NCBI GenBank assembly: GCA_963775295.1
Contig: CAVZIK010000006.1
Span: 806,001 to 870,000, forward strand
DNA from: JAMDEO01 sp963775295
Lineage (GTDB): Bacteria; Actinomycetota; Thermoleophilia; RBG-16-64-13
DNA: 64,000 nucleotides
Reading direction: 5' to 3'
Both the position numbers and the translations under genes were made by a program. The notes below the pieces were generated by a model. It was not told where the DNA came from. It did not search any database and worked only from the letters and a program-made list of their open reading frames with translations. Shown here piece after piece: positions 9,834 through 18,622 of the stretch; position 1 is the stretch's first letter, and each line of letters opens with the position of its first letter.

Positions 9834-10744
9834 GTGTCCATTGGTCAAGCGATATGGCGGGCGAGACGAAGTCTGGCGCGAAAGAAGGCGTCGCGACCCC
9901 CAGCGAACCCCGGAACGAGCGGATGAACGCCGCTCTCTGTCGTTCTGCGTTGGAAGCAGTCGAGCTGGATTATCCTGTTGTGGCAGTCAAGTTCTCGGCC
10001 ACCGAACCGGCGGACCTTCCACGGCTTGGCAAGAGAATCGCGTTTTGTGCCATGCTCAAGGAAGCTCAGGACGCCGGTGCGTTCTATGCTTCGCAGGATG
10101 AGCACGGCTGTATGGCCGGTTCCTTCGTGCTTGGGCAGATAGGACACGACCCGGTTTTGGAGAGCGGTCGGCTGGGACCCGCCATCGGCGTGTACGAGAG
10201 CGCCGAGGCGAACAGGCGTGTCTACGCCGAGCTGATCCGGTTTCCCGAGGGCAGCGCTCCGTATACTCTCTTTGCGCGTCTGGAGGACCTGAGCTTCGAC
10301 CCGGATCTACTCATCATCGTCGCAAAACCCTCACAGGCGGAGGTCATCCTTCGCGCCCACGGCTACAAGACCGGCGCCGCTTGGGAGATGCGAGGGACTA
10401 CGGTGATCGGCTGCGCCTGCTTGTACGCTCAGCCGCATCTCACGGGGAAGATGAACATCCTGATCTCTGGGCTCCACCATGGCATGAGAGCGCGCAATCT
10501 GTTTCCGGAGGGTCTGCTGCTCATGGCGATTCCCTCCCCCCTCATTCCGGATATTCTTGAGAGCCTCGTCGCCATGGATGCCAAGGGTCTCATCGATCTG
10601 CCCCAGTACCATTGGGGGAAGGATGTCCACGAGAGCTACATGCGTAAGCTTGCCGAGAGTCTGGCGCAGCAGCAAGAGCTTCCGGACGCGGATGCACGAA
10701 AGGTCGACCCGACGACTGGGTCCAGGAGACCGGGACTTCGCTAG
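9830..10744 (+). CDS. DUF169 family protein
   Basis: The 304-residue product shows DUF169 features: VVAVKFSATEP near residue 45, the Cys-containing ...KRIAFCAMLKEAQ and EHGCMAGSFVLGQ, and later PYTLFARLEDL, IVAKPSQAEVILRAHGYKTGA and VIGCACLYAQPHLTGKMN. Several spaced cysteines (FCAM, GCMAG, GCACL) suggest a metal or redox centre, but the biochemical role of DUF169 is not known to me. I placed the start at ATG 9830, overlapping the upstream stop, because the longer frame back to 9449 is only the shadow of the membrane protein gene. The C-terminus (after ~275) is polar and probably disordered. Confidence 0.85.
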   Translation: MSVHWSSDMAGETKSGAKEGVATPSEPRNERMNAALCRSALEAVELDYPVVAVKFSATEPADLPRLGKRIAFCAMLKEAQDAGAFYASQDEHGCMAGSFVLGQIGHDPVLESGRLGPAIGVYESAEANRRVYAELIRFPEGSAPYTLFARLEDLSFDPDLLIIVAKPSQAEVILRAHGYKTGAAWEMRGTTVIGCACLYAQPHLTGKMNILISGLHHGMRARNLFPEGLLLMAIPSPLIPDILESLVAMDAKGLIDLPQYHWGKDVHESYMRKLAESLAQQQELPDADARKVDPTTGSRRPGLR

Positions 10745-11221
10745 AGATGGCTGCTGAAAAGCGTAACCACGGCTGCCAAGACGCGCAGGCTGGCACGACG
10801 GAGCGTCCTCGGTCGCGCAAATAGCGCGGCTATTCGCCCTCCCCGCGTTCTCTCCTCGTCCGCGGTCATCGTGTCTTGACAGCGCACGGCCATTCTTCGG
10901 CCGCCTACTAGCTGCACTTGACCCGAGCTGGCGGTACGACGTCTAGGGCGTCACGTTAATCTTGCGAAGGCGTTTGCCCAAGAATCCCTTCCCATCACCG
11001 CGATGCCCGAGAGCACCACAAGCTGGAGTCGGAGGGAAACCTGGCCGGAGTCGCGATTCGCTGTTTGAGAAGGTGCAGAGTCCACTTAACTGGTGTCAAC
11101 ATCTAGATGGTAGTACAGTTGCGCCACGCGGGAATCTCCGTCGCCCGACCCTTGAGAAACGGAGATCGAACGTGACAAGAATGGTCTTAGCGCGACGTGC
11201 GCATAACGCGGGAGGGCTGAC
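10745..11221. other. intergenic region before the CoADR gene
   Basis: No gene is recognisable in this ~480-bp gap. It has a short perfect hairpin (AATAGC-GCG-GCTATT near 10818-10832) and a 10-bp palindrome CATCTAGATG at 11100-11109 that recurs at 17224-17233. It presumably carries the promoter of the gene at 11222, which has GGAGGG before its ATG. Confidence 0.35.
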
Positions 11222-12922
11222 ATGGCAGGTAGGAAGAAGGTCGTGGTTATCGGCGGTTCCGCGGCGGGACCGAAAGCCGCCGCGAAAGCGCGGCGCATCG
11301 ACGAGCACGCCGAGATCACCATCATCCAGAGAATACCCGAGCTCTCGATGGCCTCGTGCGGATATCCTTACTATGTAGGGGGTTTCTTCGACGATCGCAA
11401 CATGCTGCTTTCGAGTCCCACAGGGGTGGTGCGCGACCCCATCTACTATATGAACGCCAAGCACATCGTGGCCCGCACGGAAACCGAGGCCATATCCATC
11501 GACCGCGCCAACAAGATTGTGCTCTGCCGAAATCTGGGAACCGGAGAGAACGACGAGATTCCCTACGATTCGCTGGTCTTGGCAACGGGCGCCCTGCCCA
11601 ACATGCCGCCAGTCCCAGGCTGCGAACTGGAGGGTATTACCACCCTTCAGAGCATCAGGGACGCGGATTATCTACGCAGGATTCGGGACGAACACAGGAT
11701 TCAGAAGGCCGTCGTCGTTGGTGGCGGCTTAATCGGCATGGAGACCTGCGAGGCGCTGAACCTGGCCGGTATCGAGATTACAGTGGTCGAACTGCTCCCC
11801 CAATTGCTTACCTTCCTCGACTGGGAGATGGCCCGTTTGGTGGAGAATCATCTGCGTAGCAAGGCGGTCAACGTTTTTACTGGTAATGGCCTGGCGTCGT
11901 TCCTCGGGGAGAACGGCCGGCTGGTGGGTGTCAAGCTCGCCAACGGCACCGAGCTTCCCTGCGAGTTGGCGGTGATCGCCATCGGAGTGAAGCCCAACAG
12001 TCTACTTGCCAAGAAGGCCGGGCTGGATGTGGGCACCACGGGGGGGATCGTCGTCAACGAGTACATGCAGACCTCCGACCCCGACATCTACGCGGCCGGC
12101 GACTGCGTGGAAATCGAGCATCGCATTACCGGTAAGAAGGTCCACGCACCCTATGGTGACCTCGCCAACCTCGAAGGAAGGGTCGCGGGCGAAAACGCTG
12201 TCCTCGGAAACACGGTCACATTCCCCGGGACCATCGGCACTGGCATCTGCAAGATATTCGACTTCGCCGTTGGGATCACCGGCCTGAGCGGGTACGGCGC
12301 GCTTGCCAACGGCTTCGACGACTTCCTCACGGTGATCAATGCCAGCCCTGACAAACCCGGCTTTATGGAGGCGAAGCTCCTCGTGACCAAGCTCGTCGCA
12401 GAGCGTTCGACAGGCCGGATCCTCGGCGCGCAGTGCGTTGGTCCGGGCGCGGTGTCCAAACAAATCGCCCAGTGGTCAATGGCGATCCAGGGCAAACTCA
12501 CGGTGGACGACGTCGTCAACGCCGATCTCCCTTATGCGCCGCCGTTCTCTCTTGCCATCGATCACGGCATAGCAACCGCCCATCTCATGCAGAACAAGAT
12601 GAAGGGGCGCCTCAAGGGGATCTCCGCCCAGGAAGTGAAAAGAATGACCGAGTCCACGTCGCCCCCGTTCATACTTGACGTGCGCGGGCCGGATGAATTC
12701 GAGACGATGAGGCTGGGGATCGGTGAGACTCTGATCCCGGCTGGCGCCTTGCGCAAGAGGCTTCACGAACTGCCGGTCGACAAGGACAGGGAGATCATCT
12801 GTTATTGCAAAATATCGCTACGAGGGTATGAAGCGGCCCTGATCCTGGAAGCGAACGGTTGGAGGAATGTGCGCGTGATGGAAGGCGGCATCATGGCCTG
12901 GCCGTTTGCTCGCGAGAAGTAG
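11222..12922 (+). CDS. CoA-disulfide reductase / NADH oxidase-like flavoprotein with rhodanese domain
   Basis: Residues 1-450 form a pyridine-nucleotide-disulfide oxidoreductase of the CoADR/Nox/Npsr class. It has the FAD motif VVVIGGSAAGPKAA, the single active cysteine Cys46 in SMASCGYPYYVGG, the NAD(P) motif VVVGGGLIGMETCEAL and the second FAD motif DIYAAGDCVEI. Residues 465-566 are a rhodanese domain with FILDVRGPDEFE and catalytic Cys in CKISLRG. Such fusions are known as CoADR-RHD or NAD(P)H:polysulfide/persulfide reductases, which use CoA persulfides. A role in sulfane-sulfur reduction or redox homeostasis in the cytoplasm is therefore likely (inference). GGAGGG precedes the start. The gene stands alone, followed by a strong hairpin at 12963-12988. 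Confidence 0.93.
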   Translation: MAGRKKVVVIGGSAAGPKAAAKARRIDEHAEITIIQRIPELSMASCGYPYYVGGFFDDRNMLLSSPTGVVRDPIYYMNAKHIVARTETEAISIDRANKIVLCRNLGTGENDEIPYDSLVLATGALPNMPPVPGCELEGITTLQSIRDADYLRRIRDEHRIQKAVVVGGGLIGMETCEALNLAGIEITVVELLPQLLTFLDWEMARLVENHLRSKAVNVFTGNGLASFLGENGRLVGVKLANGTELPCELAVIAIGVKPNSLLAKKAGLDVGTTGGIVVNEYMQTSDPDIYAAGDCVEIEHRITGKKVHAPYGDLANLEGRVAGENAVLGNTVTFPGTIGTGICKIFDFAVGITGLSGYGALANGFDDFLTVINASPDKPGFMEAKLLVTKLVAERSTGRILGAQCVGPGAVSKQIAQWSMAIQGKLTVDDVVNADLPYAPPFSLAIDHGIATAHLMQNKMKGRLKGISAQEVKRMTESTSPPFILDVRGPDEFETMRLGIGETLIPAGALRKRLHELPVDKDREIICYCKISLRGYEAALILEANGWRNVRVMEGGIMAWPFAREK

Positions 12923-12962
12923 TGCGAAGAGAAAGACAGTTATGACACTGGAGCCTGAGACG

Positions 12963-12988
12963 GGGCGTCAAGCACAGAATTGACGCCC
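12963..12988 (+). terminator. hairpin after the CoADR gene
   Basis: GGGCGTCAA (12963-12971) pairs perfectly with TTGACGCCC (12980-12988) around an 8-base loop, 40 bp after the stop codon. There is no T-run, so it may act as a weak intrinsic terminator or an mRNA end stabiliser. Confidence 0.5.
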
Positions 12989-13079
12989 AGTCCCGACTCC
13001 CGCGAGAACGTTAACGACGATTTCTTGCGCTTCCGTTAGCCTGCATGGCATCGTCCTGCTCCCGCACCGACGCGACACC

Positions 13080-13343
13080 GTGAGACTCTTGAGGGAAGAC
13101 GGGCTTGAAGGGAAGAGGAGTACCTGCGGGTCTTTCTACGCCTGGGGCGTGCTTTCCAAGCCGATGATGCAGATGCATGGGTGGACCTCTGCGGACGTCT
13201 CCCCGGCCTTCACCTTGGCTGTCGCCGTTCCCGCGGTCTGCACTCCTCTCGCGGGGAAGCTGAAGCGATATGTGCGACCGCCAACGTTGCTGCTCGTCCA
13301 CCATCGCGTTCTCTCCAAAATCGTCCTCCGCCTACCCGGTTGA
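13080..13343 (+). pseudogene. remnant of an OFA-type MFS transporter
   Basis: The plus-strand frame reads SFYAWGVLSKPMMQMHGW then TSADVSPAFTLAVAVPAVCT, the first and second helices of the oxalate/formate antiporter group of MFS transporters (typical pattern LYAWSVF..PL....GW......AFTL). The resemblance ends at about 13275 and the remaining ~10 helices are absent. It also lacks a credible start. It lies next to the intact MFS gene and TetR regulator, so the locus may once have held two transporters. Confidence 0.55.
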
Positions 13344-14024
13344 GCGGTCAACCAGGTCGCCACTGGTTGGAGGTTGACAGGCATCCGGAGCGATTCCCTG
13401 AAGGATCGACTCCAACAGCCTCGACGAGACTCTCGGATGCCAGAGCGGTCTCACCCCCATCAGGTGCGCGATATCTCCGCTCCACGCCCAGCCTCCGATC
13501 ATCCAGGCCACATCCTCCGAATCGATGTCTTCGGCGATGGTTCCCTGGCGCTTGCCCTCGTCGACAATGAGAGCCATGTCCTTCACTGCTGCCAACTGCT
13601 TCTCTCGGAGGGATTCTCTTAGGTCGTCTTCAGCTGCGGCGGCTACGAATTCAAGGAACAGGTGGGCGTGACCGGAGGTCCCCTCAGTCGCGATCAGTTC
13701 AGCATGGTATCTGCAAATGTCGCGCAGCTGTTGCAGGGCGTCCTTGCTCGGGGAAGAGCGGTGAAGCGCAAAGGTTTCTTCATAAACCGCATCCAGCGCC
13801 GCGAGGAGAATTGCCTGACGGTTCTCGAAGTGAACGTAGAGAGCGGCCGTCGTGGTGCCTGCACCTTTGGCGATCCGCGCCATGGTCGTTCCCTGAACTC
13901 CGTACTTTCCGATCGTCTCGAGAGCGACGTGGACTATCTGGCGCTTCCGTGCCTCAGCGGTCATTCTCCTGGTCCCCGCGCCCACAAATCTCCCTTCGCC
14001 ACTCACCCAAACAGTTCTTGACAT
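13332..14024 (-). CDS. TetR/AcrR family transcriptional regulator
   Basis: The N-terminal helix-turn-helix is clear: RKRQIVHVALETIGKYGVQG, TTMARIAKGAGTTTAALYVH, then FENRQAILLAAL. The ~150-residue C-terminal part is helical and variable, as expected for ligand binding and dimerisation. It is divergent from the MFS gene, with a perfect 38-bp palindrome and a second imperfect copy between them, so it almost certainly represses itself and the transporter. The start is uncertain: ATG 14024 has no good ribosome site, while GTG 13985 has AAGGGAGA just upstream, and ATG 13964 is also possible. The inducer is unknown, perhaps the substrate of the transporter. Confidence 0.9.
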   Translation of the reverse strand: MSRTVWVSGEGRFVGAGTRRMTAEARKRQIVHVALETIGKYGVQGTTMARIAKGAGTTTAALYVHFENRQAILLAALDAVYEETFALHRSSPSKDALQQLRDICRYHAELIATEGTSGHAHLFLEFVAAAAEDDLRESLREKQLAAVKDMALIVDEGKRQGTIAEDIDSEDVAWMIGGWAWSGDIAHLMGVRPLWHPRVSSRLLESILQGIAPDACQPPTSGDLVDRSTG

Positions 14025-14025
14025 G

Positions 14026-14048
14026 TTAATGGAGATCCAGTAATTTGG
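14026..14048. promoter_or_regulatory. second, imperfect TetR operator copy
   Basis: TTAATGGAGATCCAGTAATTT matches TTAATGGACGTCCATTAATTT in the neighbouring palindrome at 18 of 21 positions. It begins 33 bp (about three helical turns) away and abuts the upstream TetR start at 14024. It is likely a second binding site. Confidence 0.55.
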
Positions 14049-14086
14049 CCACCATAAATTAATGGACGTCCATTAATTTATGGTGG
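14049..14086. promoter_or_regulatory. 38-bp perfect palindrome, presumed TetR operator
   Basis: The half site CCACCATAAATTAATGGA is followed by CG and then by its exact reverse complement. It lies between the divergent TetR and MFS genes. Perfect symmetry of this length, unlike the surrounding sequence, points to a dimer-of-dimers or high-affinity operator. The AT-rich arms may also contain the -10 regions. Confidence 0.8.
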
Positions 14087-14162
14087 GGCGAGGCCGACGC
14101 TCACGGACCATTGGCGAAGGCTTATCCTGATCGAATCGAGGCGGGTGTGATTGGGGGGATCC

Positions 14163-15497
14163 TTGGCACGATCGTCACAGCCTGTGAGCACGGGCGGGCG
14201 GTTCCGGCCCAAGTACTTTTACGGCTACCTCAATAGCCTCTTCGCGGGCATCGCTCTGTTTCTTGTTGGCGGGGCGAACTACGTTCTACCTGCGATGTCT
14301 GGCTTCATGAGGAACGAGCTGGGGTGGAGCGCTACAGCTACCGGGGGAGCGTTCTCGGTCTATTACGTGGTCTTCGGAGCCTTCGTGATGGGTGCGGGCG
14401 CTCTGGTGGTTCGCTTCGGACCGCGACTGCTAATCGGAGCAGGCGCCTTAGTCATTGTCGTGGCCAGTGTGCTCTTGTCCGTGACGCACCAACTCTGGCA
14501 GTTCTATCTGTTGGCCGGACTCTATGCGGCAGGCATGTCCAGCGGTGGGGTTGTCACAGGGCCTCAGCTGGCCAGCAACTGGCTGCACAAATGGCGCGGG
14601 CTTGTGATCGGCCTTCTTTTTGCGGTAGCCGGTCTGGGCGGCAGCGTCCTGGTTATAGTCGGCGAAAGGGTTATGGGCGTCTACGGCTCCTGGCGACCGA
14701 GCTGGCTGGTCATGGCCGCGATCATGCTGCTCCCCGTTATCCTGGCGGTGGTGTTCATCCGCAACCGCCCTGAGGACCTTGGCCAAAATGTCGACGGGGT
14801 CGAGGATCCAGCGCAGCTCGCAGCGAGGCCTGACAAGCGTTCGGACAGAGCCTATAAGTGCCTGGAAGGCTGGAGCGTACGCGAAGCTGCGCGGACGCCC
14901 TCTTTGTGGCTGCTAGTGCTGACGTTCGGTTTCAGTGACTACGTGATGCTGGGCATGCTGTCACACCAGGTCACGTATCTGACGAAGGAGGTCGGCATCT
15001 CAGCAGGCGTAGCAGCCGGAGCGCTCGCTCTCATGGTGGCTTTCATGGCTGTGGGCAAGGCCGGCGGCGGATGGCTGGCAGATAGGATCGAGCCCAGAAA
15101 GACTCTAGGGTTGATGTCACTCATGTTGGCCGCGGGCCTACTGGTCCTCCTTTTCTGGCACGCAGAGATCGCCCTCTACTTTTACGTCATCCTGCTGGGA
15201 GTGGGATTCGGGGGAAGCATGACACAAACCTCGGCGACCCTCGCCAACTATTATGGGCGGAAGAACCTCGCCGCGATCATGGGGCTCGTCCACGGGACCG
15301 CGGCGCTGCTCGGCGCGCTGAGCACAACGATGACCGGGGTCATTCGGGATTACGCGGGGACCTACGTGCCGGCGTTCGTCGTCATGCTAGTGTTGGCTGT
15401 CATGGGAGCCGGCTGTGCCTTCCTTGCGCCGATCCCTCAGCGCAAAGTCGAAACCCTTGACGTGCCGGCCCCTGATACGCTCATGGAGAGAGCCTAA
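14163..15497 (+). CDS. MFS transporter, monocarboxylate/OFA-like
   Basis: About 12 transmembrane helices in 444 residues with a large central loop (about 195-230), as usual for MFS. Seen are FYGYLNSLFAGIALFLVGGA in helix 1 and ASNWLHKWRGLVIGLLFAVA in helix 5, the latter the typical ..W....RG.A.G.. signature of the MCT/OFA groups that move small organic acids. GGWLADRIEPRKTLGL is the loop 8-9 motif. I prefer TTG 14163 because GGGGGG lies 4 bases before it; TTG 14151 is an alternative. It is controlled by the divergent TetR protein and the shared palindrome. The nitrilase-family gene follows about 130 bp later on the same strand, so the cargo could be a nitrogenous or carboxylic compound (inference). 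Confidence 0.88.
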   Translation: MARSSQPVSTGGRFRPKYFYGYLNSLFAGIALFLVGGANYVLPAMSGFMRNELGWSATATGGAFSVYYVVFGAFVMGAGALVVRFGPRLLIGAGALVIVVASVLLSVTHQLWQFYLLAGLYAAGMSSGGVVTGPQLASNWLHKWRGLVIGLLFAVAGLGGSVLVIVGERVMGVYGSWRPSWLVMAAIMLLPVILAVVFIRNRPEDLGQNVDGVEDPAQLAARPDKRSDRAYKCLEGWSVREAARTPSLWLLVLTFGFSDYVMLGMLSHQVTYLTKEVGISAGVAAGALALMVAFMAVGKAGGGWLADRIEPRKTLGLMSLMLAAGLLVLLFWHAEIALYFYVILLGVGFGGSMTQTSATLANYYGRKNLAAIMGLVHGTAALLGALSTTMTGVIRDYAGTYVPAFVVMLVLAVMGAGCAFLAPIPQRKVETLDVPAPDTLMERA

Positions 15498-15623
15498 CCT
15501 ACGCGATATCTTGGCAGGCGTAAACTTAGGGGAACGCCCTTCGTTCGTGACGGTGGGCATACACTTGGTTCACGGATTGGGCATGGTACCGCACATGCGG
15601 GGGACTTCTGGGAGGAATGAAGC

Positions 15624-16466
15624 ATGACGCAGGCCATTCGTGTCGCCGGAGTGCAGATGAATCCGAAACTGGCGGATGTTGCCGGCAACCTTGCGCGCTG
15701 CCTGGGGCTCATGAAGACCGCCGCCGAAGGGGGAGCGCAGCTTATAGTTTTCCCCGAAGCAGCCTTGAGCGGCTATGTCTTTCGCAGTTTGGAGGAGGCA
15801 ATCCCGGCGGCCGAGGCCATTCCCGGCCCGAGTACCGATGTTGTCGCCGATGTCTGCCGCCGACTGAACGTGCATGCGGTCGTGGGTCTGCTGGAGAGGG
15901 ACGGAGAAGACTACTTCAACGCTTCGGCCCTGATCGGACCGGAGGGTCTGATAGGAAAGTATCGCAAGCTACACCTGCCCTATTTGGGAGTGGACCGATT
16001 TCTCCGCCCGGGGAATCTCGCCCCGAGCGTGCATGAGACCCCGCTCGGGAGGATCGGACTAAGCATTTGCTACGACCTCGATTTTCCAGAGTACCCTCGA
16101 GTGCTGGCTCTGATGGGGGCTCAACTCATCGTAACGATCACCAATTGGCCTGATGACATCGAGTTCGTCCCCGACCACGTCGTGCAGACCAGAGCCCGGG
16201 AGAACGTCGTTAACCATATCGCGGTCAATCGGGCCGGGGAGGAGCGAGGCGTAAGGTTCATAGGACGGAGCATGGCGGTCGACCCGAGGGGGGTCATCCT
16301 GGTCGAAGGCAAGCATTTTACGGAGGACTTGATCTTCGCGAATATCGATCCGGCCGCGACAGACCAGAAACATAGAGTTGTCATACCTGGCGAGCTGGAG
16401 ACAGACATGCTTGAGGACCGTCGACCGGAGTTTTACGGTCTGCTTGCTGCGAAGCGAGGGAACTAG
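15624..16466 (+). CDS. carbon-nitrogen hydrolase (nitrilase superfamily)
   Basis: The 280-residue length and the complete Glu-Lys-Cys triad identify a nitrilase-superfamily amidohydrolase: Glu45 in IVFPEAALSGY, Lys in KYRKLHLPYLGVD, and Cys in LSICYDLDFPEYPR. The context around the Cys is that of aliphatic amidase, carbamoylputrescine- or omega-amidase-like branches rather than true nitrilases, but the exact substrate cannot be assigned. It would act in the cytoplasm. GGGAGGAATGAAGC precedes the ATG. It follows the MFS transporter in the same direction and may process what is imported. Confidence 0.9.
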   Translation: MTQAIRVAGVQMNPKLADVAGNLARCLGLMKTAAEGGAQLIVFPEAALSGYVFRSLEEAIPAAEAIPGPSTDVVADVCRRLNVHAVVGLLERDGEDYFNASALIGPEGLIGKYRKLHLPYLGVDRFLRPGNLAPSVHETPLGRIGLSICYDLDFPEYPRVLALMGAQLIVTITNWPDDIEFVPDHVVQTRARENVVNHIAVNRAGEERGVRFIGRSMAVDPRGVILVEGKHFTEDLIFANIDPAATDQKHRVVIPGELETDMLEDRRPEFYGLLAAKRGN

Positions 16467-16526
16467 GTCGGCTGAACCCCCGGTCTCCGCGATCGAGGAC
16501 GCCGGGCAACGGCTGAGGGGGGACCG

Positions 16527-17097
16527 ATGAAGACCAAAGGGCGCCTGTCGGCAGTGATGGTGCTGGGTTTCGCGGTTTTCGTGCTTGTCGTTGGGATGGG
16601 TCTATCGGTCAGCCTGCGGGACCGTGCCTGCTGCTGAGCCAGAGGCAGGAGTCGATTTCACGCCTGCCGTCCTTGAGGACGAGTCCAAGCTCCCGTCATC
16701 AACCCCAGACAAAGACGGATGTACCCGCGGTCGTGGCTGGCGACTACGCCTTCGCCTTCGATCTTTTCCGGACCATCCGTCCCAAGCGTGAGAACCTCGT
16801 TCTTTCCCCTACCGTCTCTGCGCCGTGCTCTCCATGACCATGGCCGGCGCCAGGGGGGAGACTCAGCAAGAGATGGCGAAGGTTCTTCACCTCGTTCTCG
16901 TCGAGAACCGACTCTACCCGGCCCTGGGCTCTCTTGGCGACTCGCTCGCCGACATCACCGATTTCACTTCTGTCCCCGCGGTCTGGGGCCAGGATGGCTT
17001 TGTCTATGAGGCGCCCTTCCTCAACCTCGTGAAGAATACGTACGGGGCGCCTCTGCGTACGGTGGACTTCGGCGGCTACCAAGTCGCAGCAGACTGA
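16527..17097 (+). pseudogene. decayed serpin paralogue
   Basis: Pieces of a second serpin appear in three frames. ATG 16527, with a good ribosome site, encodes a signal peptide (MKTKGRLSAVMVLGFAVFV...) that ends in a stop at about 16635. A shifted frame gives SACGTVPAAEPEAG. A third frame from 16733 gives VAGDYAFAFDLFRTIRPKRE, then NLVLSPTVSA. After another shift it continues AVLSMTMAGARGETQQEMAK to a stop at 17095-17097. This aligns with the intact serpin at 1893-3182 (NNAFSFDLFRVIRSK, NLVISPYGLSVVLSMTMAGA) as far as YGAPLRTVDFGGY. The last ~250 residues, including the reactive loop, are missing. It cannot make an inhibitor. Confidence 0.9.
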
Positions 17098-17120
17098 CGG
17101 CCGCGACTCGTTCACTGAAC

Positions 17121-17157
17121 GGCGGAGCCCCCGGAGGTGAGAAGGGGGTTGTCCGCC
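17121..17157 (+). terminator. strong hairpin after serpin pseudogene
   Basis: GGCGGA (17121-17126) pairs with TCCGCC (17152-17157), and inside it CCCCC pairs with GGGGG (17144-17148). It lies 24 bp after the pseudogene stop and has no T-run. It is probably the old terminator of that transcript. Confidence 0.45.
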
Positions 17158-17402
17158 GTACTGACACGAGGGTCACAGTTCGAAGGGGGTGTTGGAACTT
17201 GCGACCAAACTATATGTTAACAGCATCTAGATGAAGAATACCTGAACGTATGGCAGTCGGCCGTTCGAAGGCGGGAAATGGCGGCGCCGCGCGGCCCGGA
17301 GTGCAGTGAACGCACAGGTAAAGGTTTCCACTCTCCCGGACGTGTTTTGAAGTAAGCACGCGGGATGAAGGCATGGGCGTCGGGCGGAGCGTGAGGACAG
17401 TC

Positions 17403-17692
17403 ATGAAACATTACCGCTTGGCGGCGGTTCTGGTTGCCCTCCCGGTAACGAGTCTCTTCATCGCTGGCTGTGGGACTGTCGATCCGATGACAGAGACACC
17501 AAGATGGGCGAGACGATCGATCTCGGTCCACGTGGCATGTGGCCCAGCATCGACGGCGGCCTACTAGTCCGGCTTTTTGCACGCCTTTCCCATCCCCCCG
17601 GGGGGGAAGCCCTGATGGTCCAGGATCTCGCCAGTGGTCGGACGACGCAACTAACTGACAGCCAGTGGTCTGATCAGCTGCTCCTCTTCTAA
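17403..17692 (+). pseudogene. broken lipoprotein / beta-propeller gene
   Basis: ATG 17403 begins a good lipoprotein signal (MKHYRLAAVLVALPVTSLFI, then AGCG) that runs out of frame soon after TVDPMTE. In another frame from about 17504 the text becomes DLGPRGMWPSIDGGLLVRLF, then LMVQDLASGRTTQLTDSQW, which looks like one blade of the TolB-like propeller seen in the protein at position 2-1525. It stops at 17692. I read this as a frameshifted, truncated surface lipoprotein. Confidence 0.55.
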
Positions 17693-17830
17693 TGACCAGG
17701 GCTCAACCGCCCGTCTGGAGGGCGACCCCGCGAATCTCGCGCATCATACTGAATATGCCGACCGGTTTCCGTGTTCGGCGTGGCAGGAAGCAGTGAAGCC
17801 GCTCACCGCAACGTTCGACAAGGGGTCGAG

Positions 17831-18577
17831 ATGCGAACAGGTCTACTCATAGGAGTCATCGTCGTTGCCGTGCTCGTGGTTATAGGGGCCGCCGGGGTCG
17901 GTGTGGGCTACGTCTTAACACGCGGGGCGGGGCCGGTGGTGAGTGAAACCCGCGAAATTTCGTCGTTCACACGGGTGGATTTGAGCGGCAAAGGCGTTCT
18001 GATACTAAGCCAGGGGGCGACACCCACCCTCCGCATCGAGGCCCAACGGAACGTCCTCGATCGATTGGAGACCACCGTGAACGGTGACACCCTCCGCATT
18101 CACCAGCGCTGGCGCTGGTTCGACTACGGCGTGTCCTGGGGTCACGAGCCCATCACGTACCACCTTACGGTTCCAGACCTGCGGGCCGTCAAGCTGAGTG
18201 GCGCAGTGTCCGTGCAAGGCGAAAGCCATTTCACTGCCGGGGAGTTCGTGATCGAGTGCAGCGGCTCCAGCGAAGTGAGCCTAGACATGCGGGCAGATAA
18301 CTTGCGGGTGAACACGTCTGGCTCCTCGGATATTACCCTAACCGGAAAGGCCGACACCGTGTCCTTCAACAGCAGCGGCTCTACCAAAATCTCGGCCCGC
18401 GGCTTGGCGAGCCGAATAGCGACGATAGATTGCAGCGGTTCCTCCAACATCGAGGTGAACGCCCGCGAGCAATTGAATGTCGATGCCTCCGGGAGCTCCA
18501 CGGTCTCTCACCTGGGGGATCCCGTTCTGAATACCAACATTTCTGGATCGGGAGAAGTGCGGCGGCTGGTGCAATGA
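17831..18577 (+). CDS. GIN-domain (DUF2807) surface protein
   Basis: A single N-terminal membrane anchor (MRTGLLIGVIVVAVLVVIGA) precedes an extracytoplasmic region with the repeated right-handed beta-helix pattern of the head-GIN/DUF2807 domain: SFTRVDLSGKGVLILSQG, VKLSGAVSVQGE, CSGSSEVSLDM, NTSGSSDITLTG, NSSGSTKISARG, CSGSSNIEVNA, DASGSSTVSHLG. Each unit has an S-G-S-S turn. I chose ATG 17831 after AAGGGG; the longer frame to 17771 adds no signal-like sequence. Function in bacteria is unknown; it is suspected to be adhesive or part of the envelope-stress response. It is transcribed alone and converges on the citrate synthase gene. Confidence 0.88.
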   Translation: MRTGLLIGVIVVAVLVVIGAAGVGVGYVLTRGAGPVVSETREISSFTRVDLSGKGVLILSQGATPTLRIEAQRNVLDRLETTVNGDTLRIHQRWRWFDYGVSWGHEPITYHLTVPDLRAVKLSGAVSVQGESHFTAGEFVIECSGSSEVSLDMRADNLRVNTSGSSDITLTGKADTVSFNSSGSTKISARGLASRIATIDCSGSSNIEVNAREQLNVDASGSSTVSHLGDPVLNTNISGSGEVRRLVQ

Positions 18578-18622
18578 GACGCCGACCACAAGCGACGACG
18601 GCCAGCGAAAGACGACGTCGCT

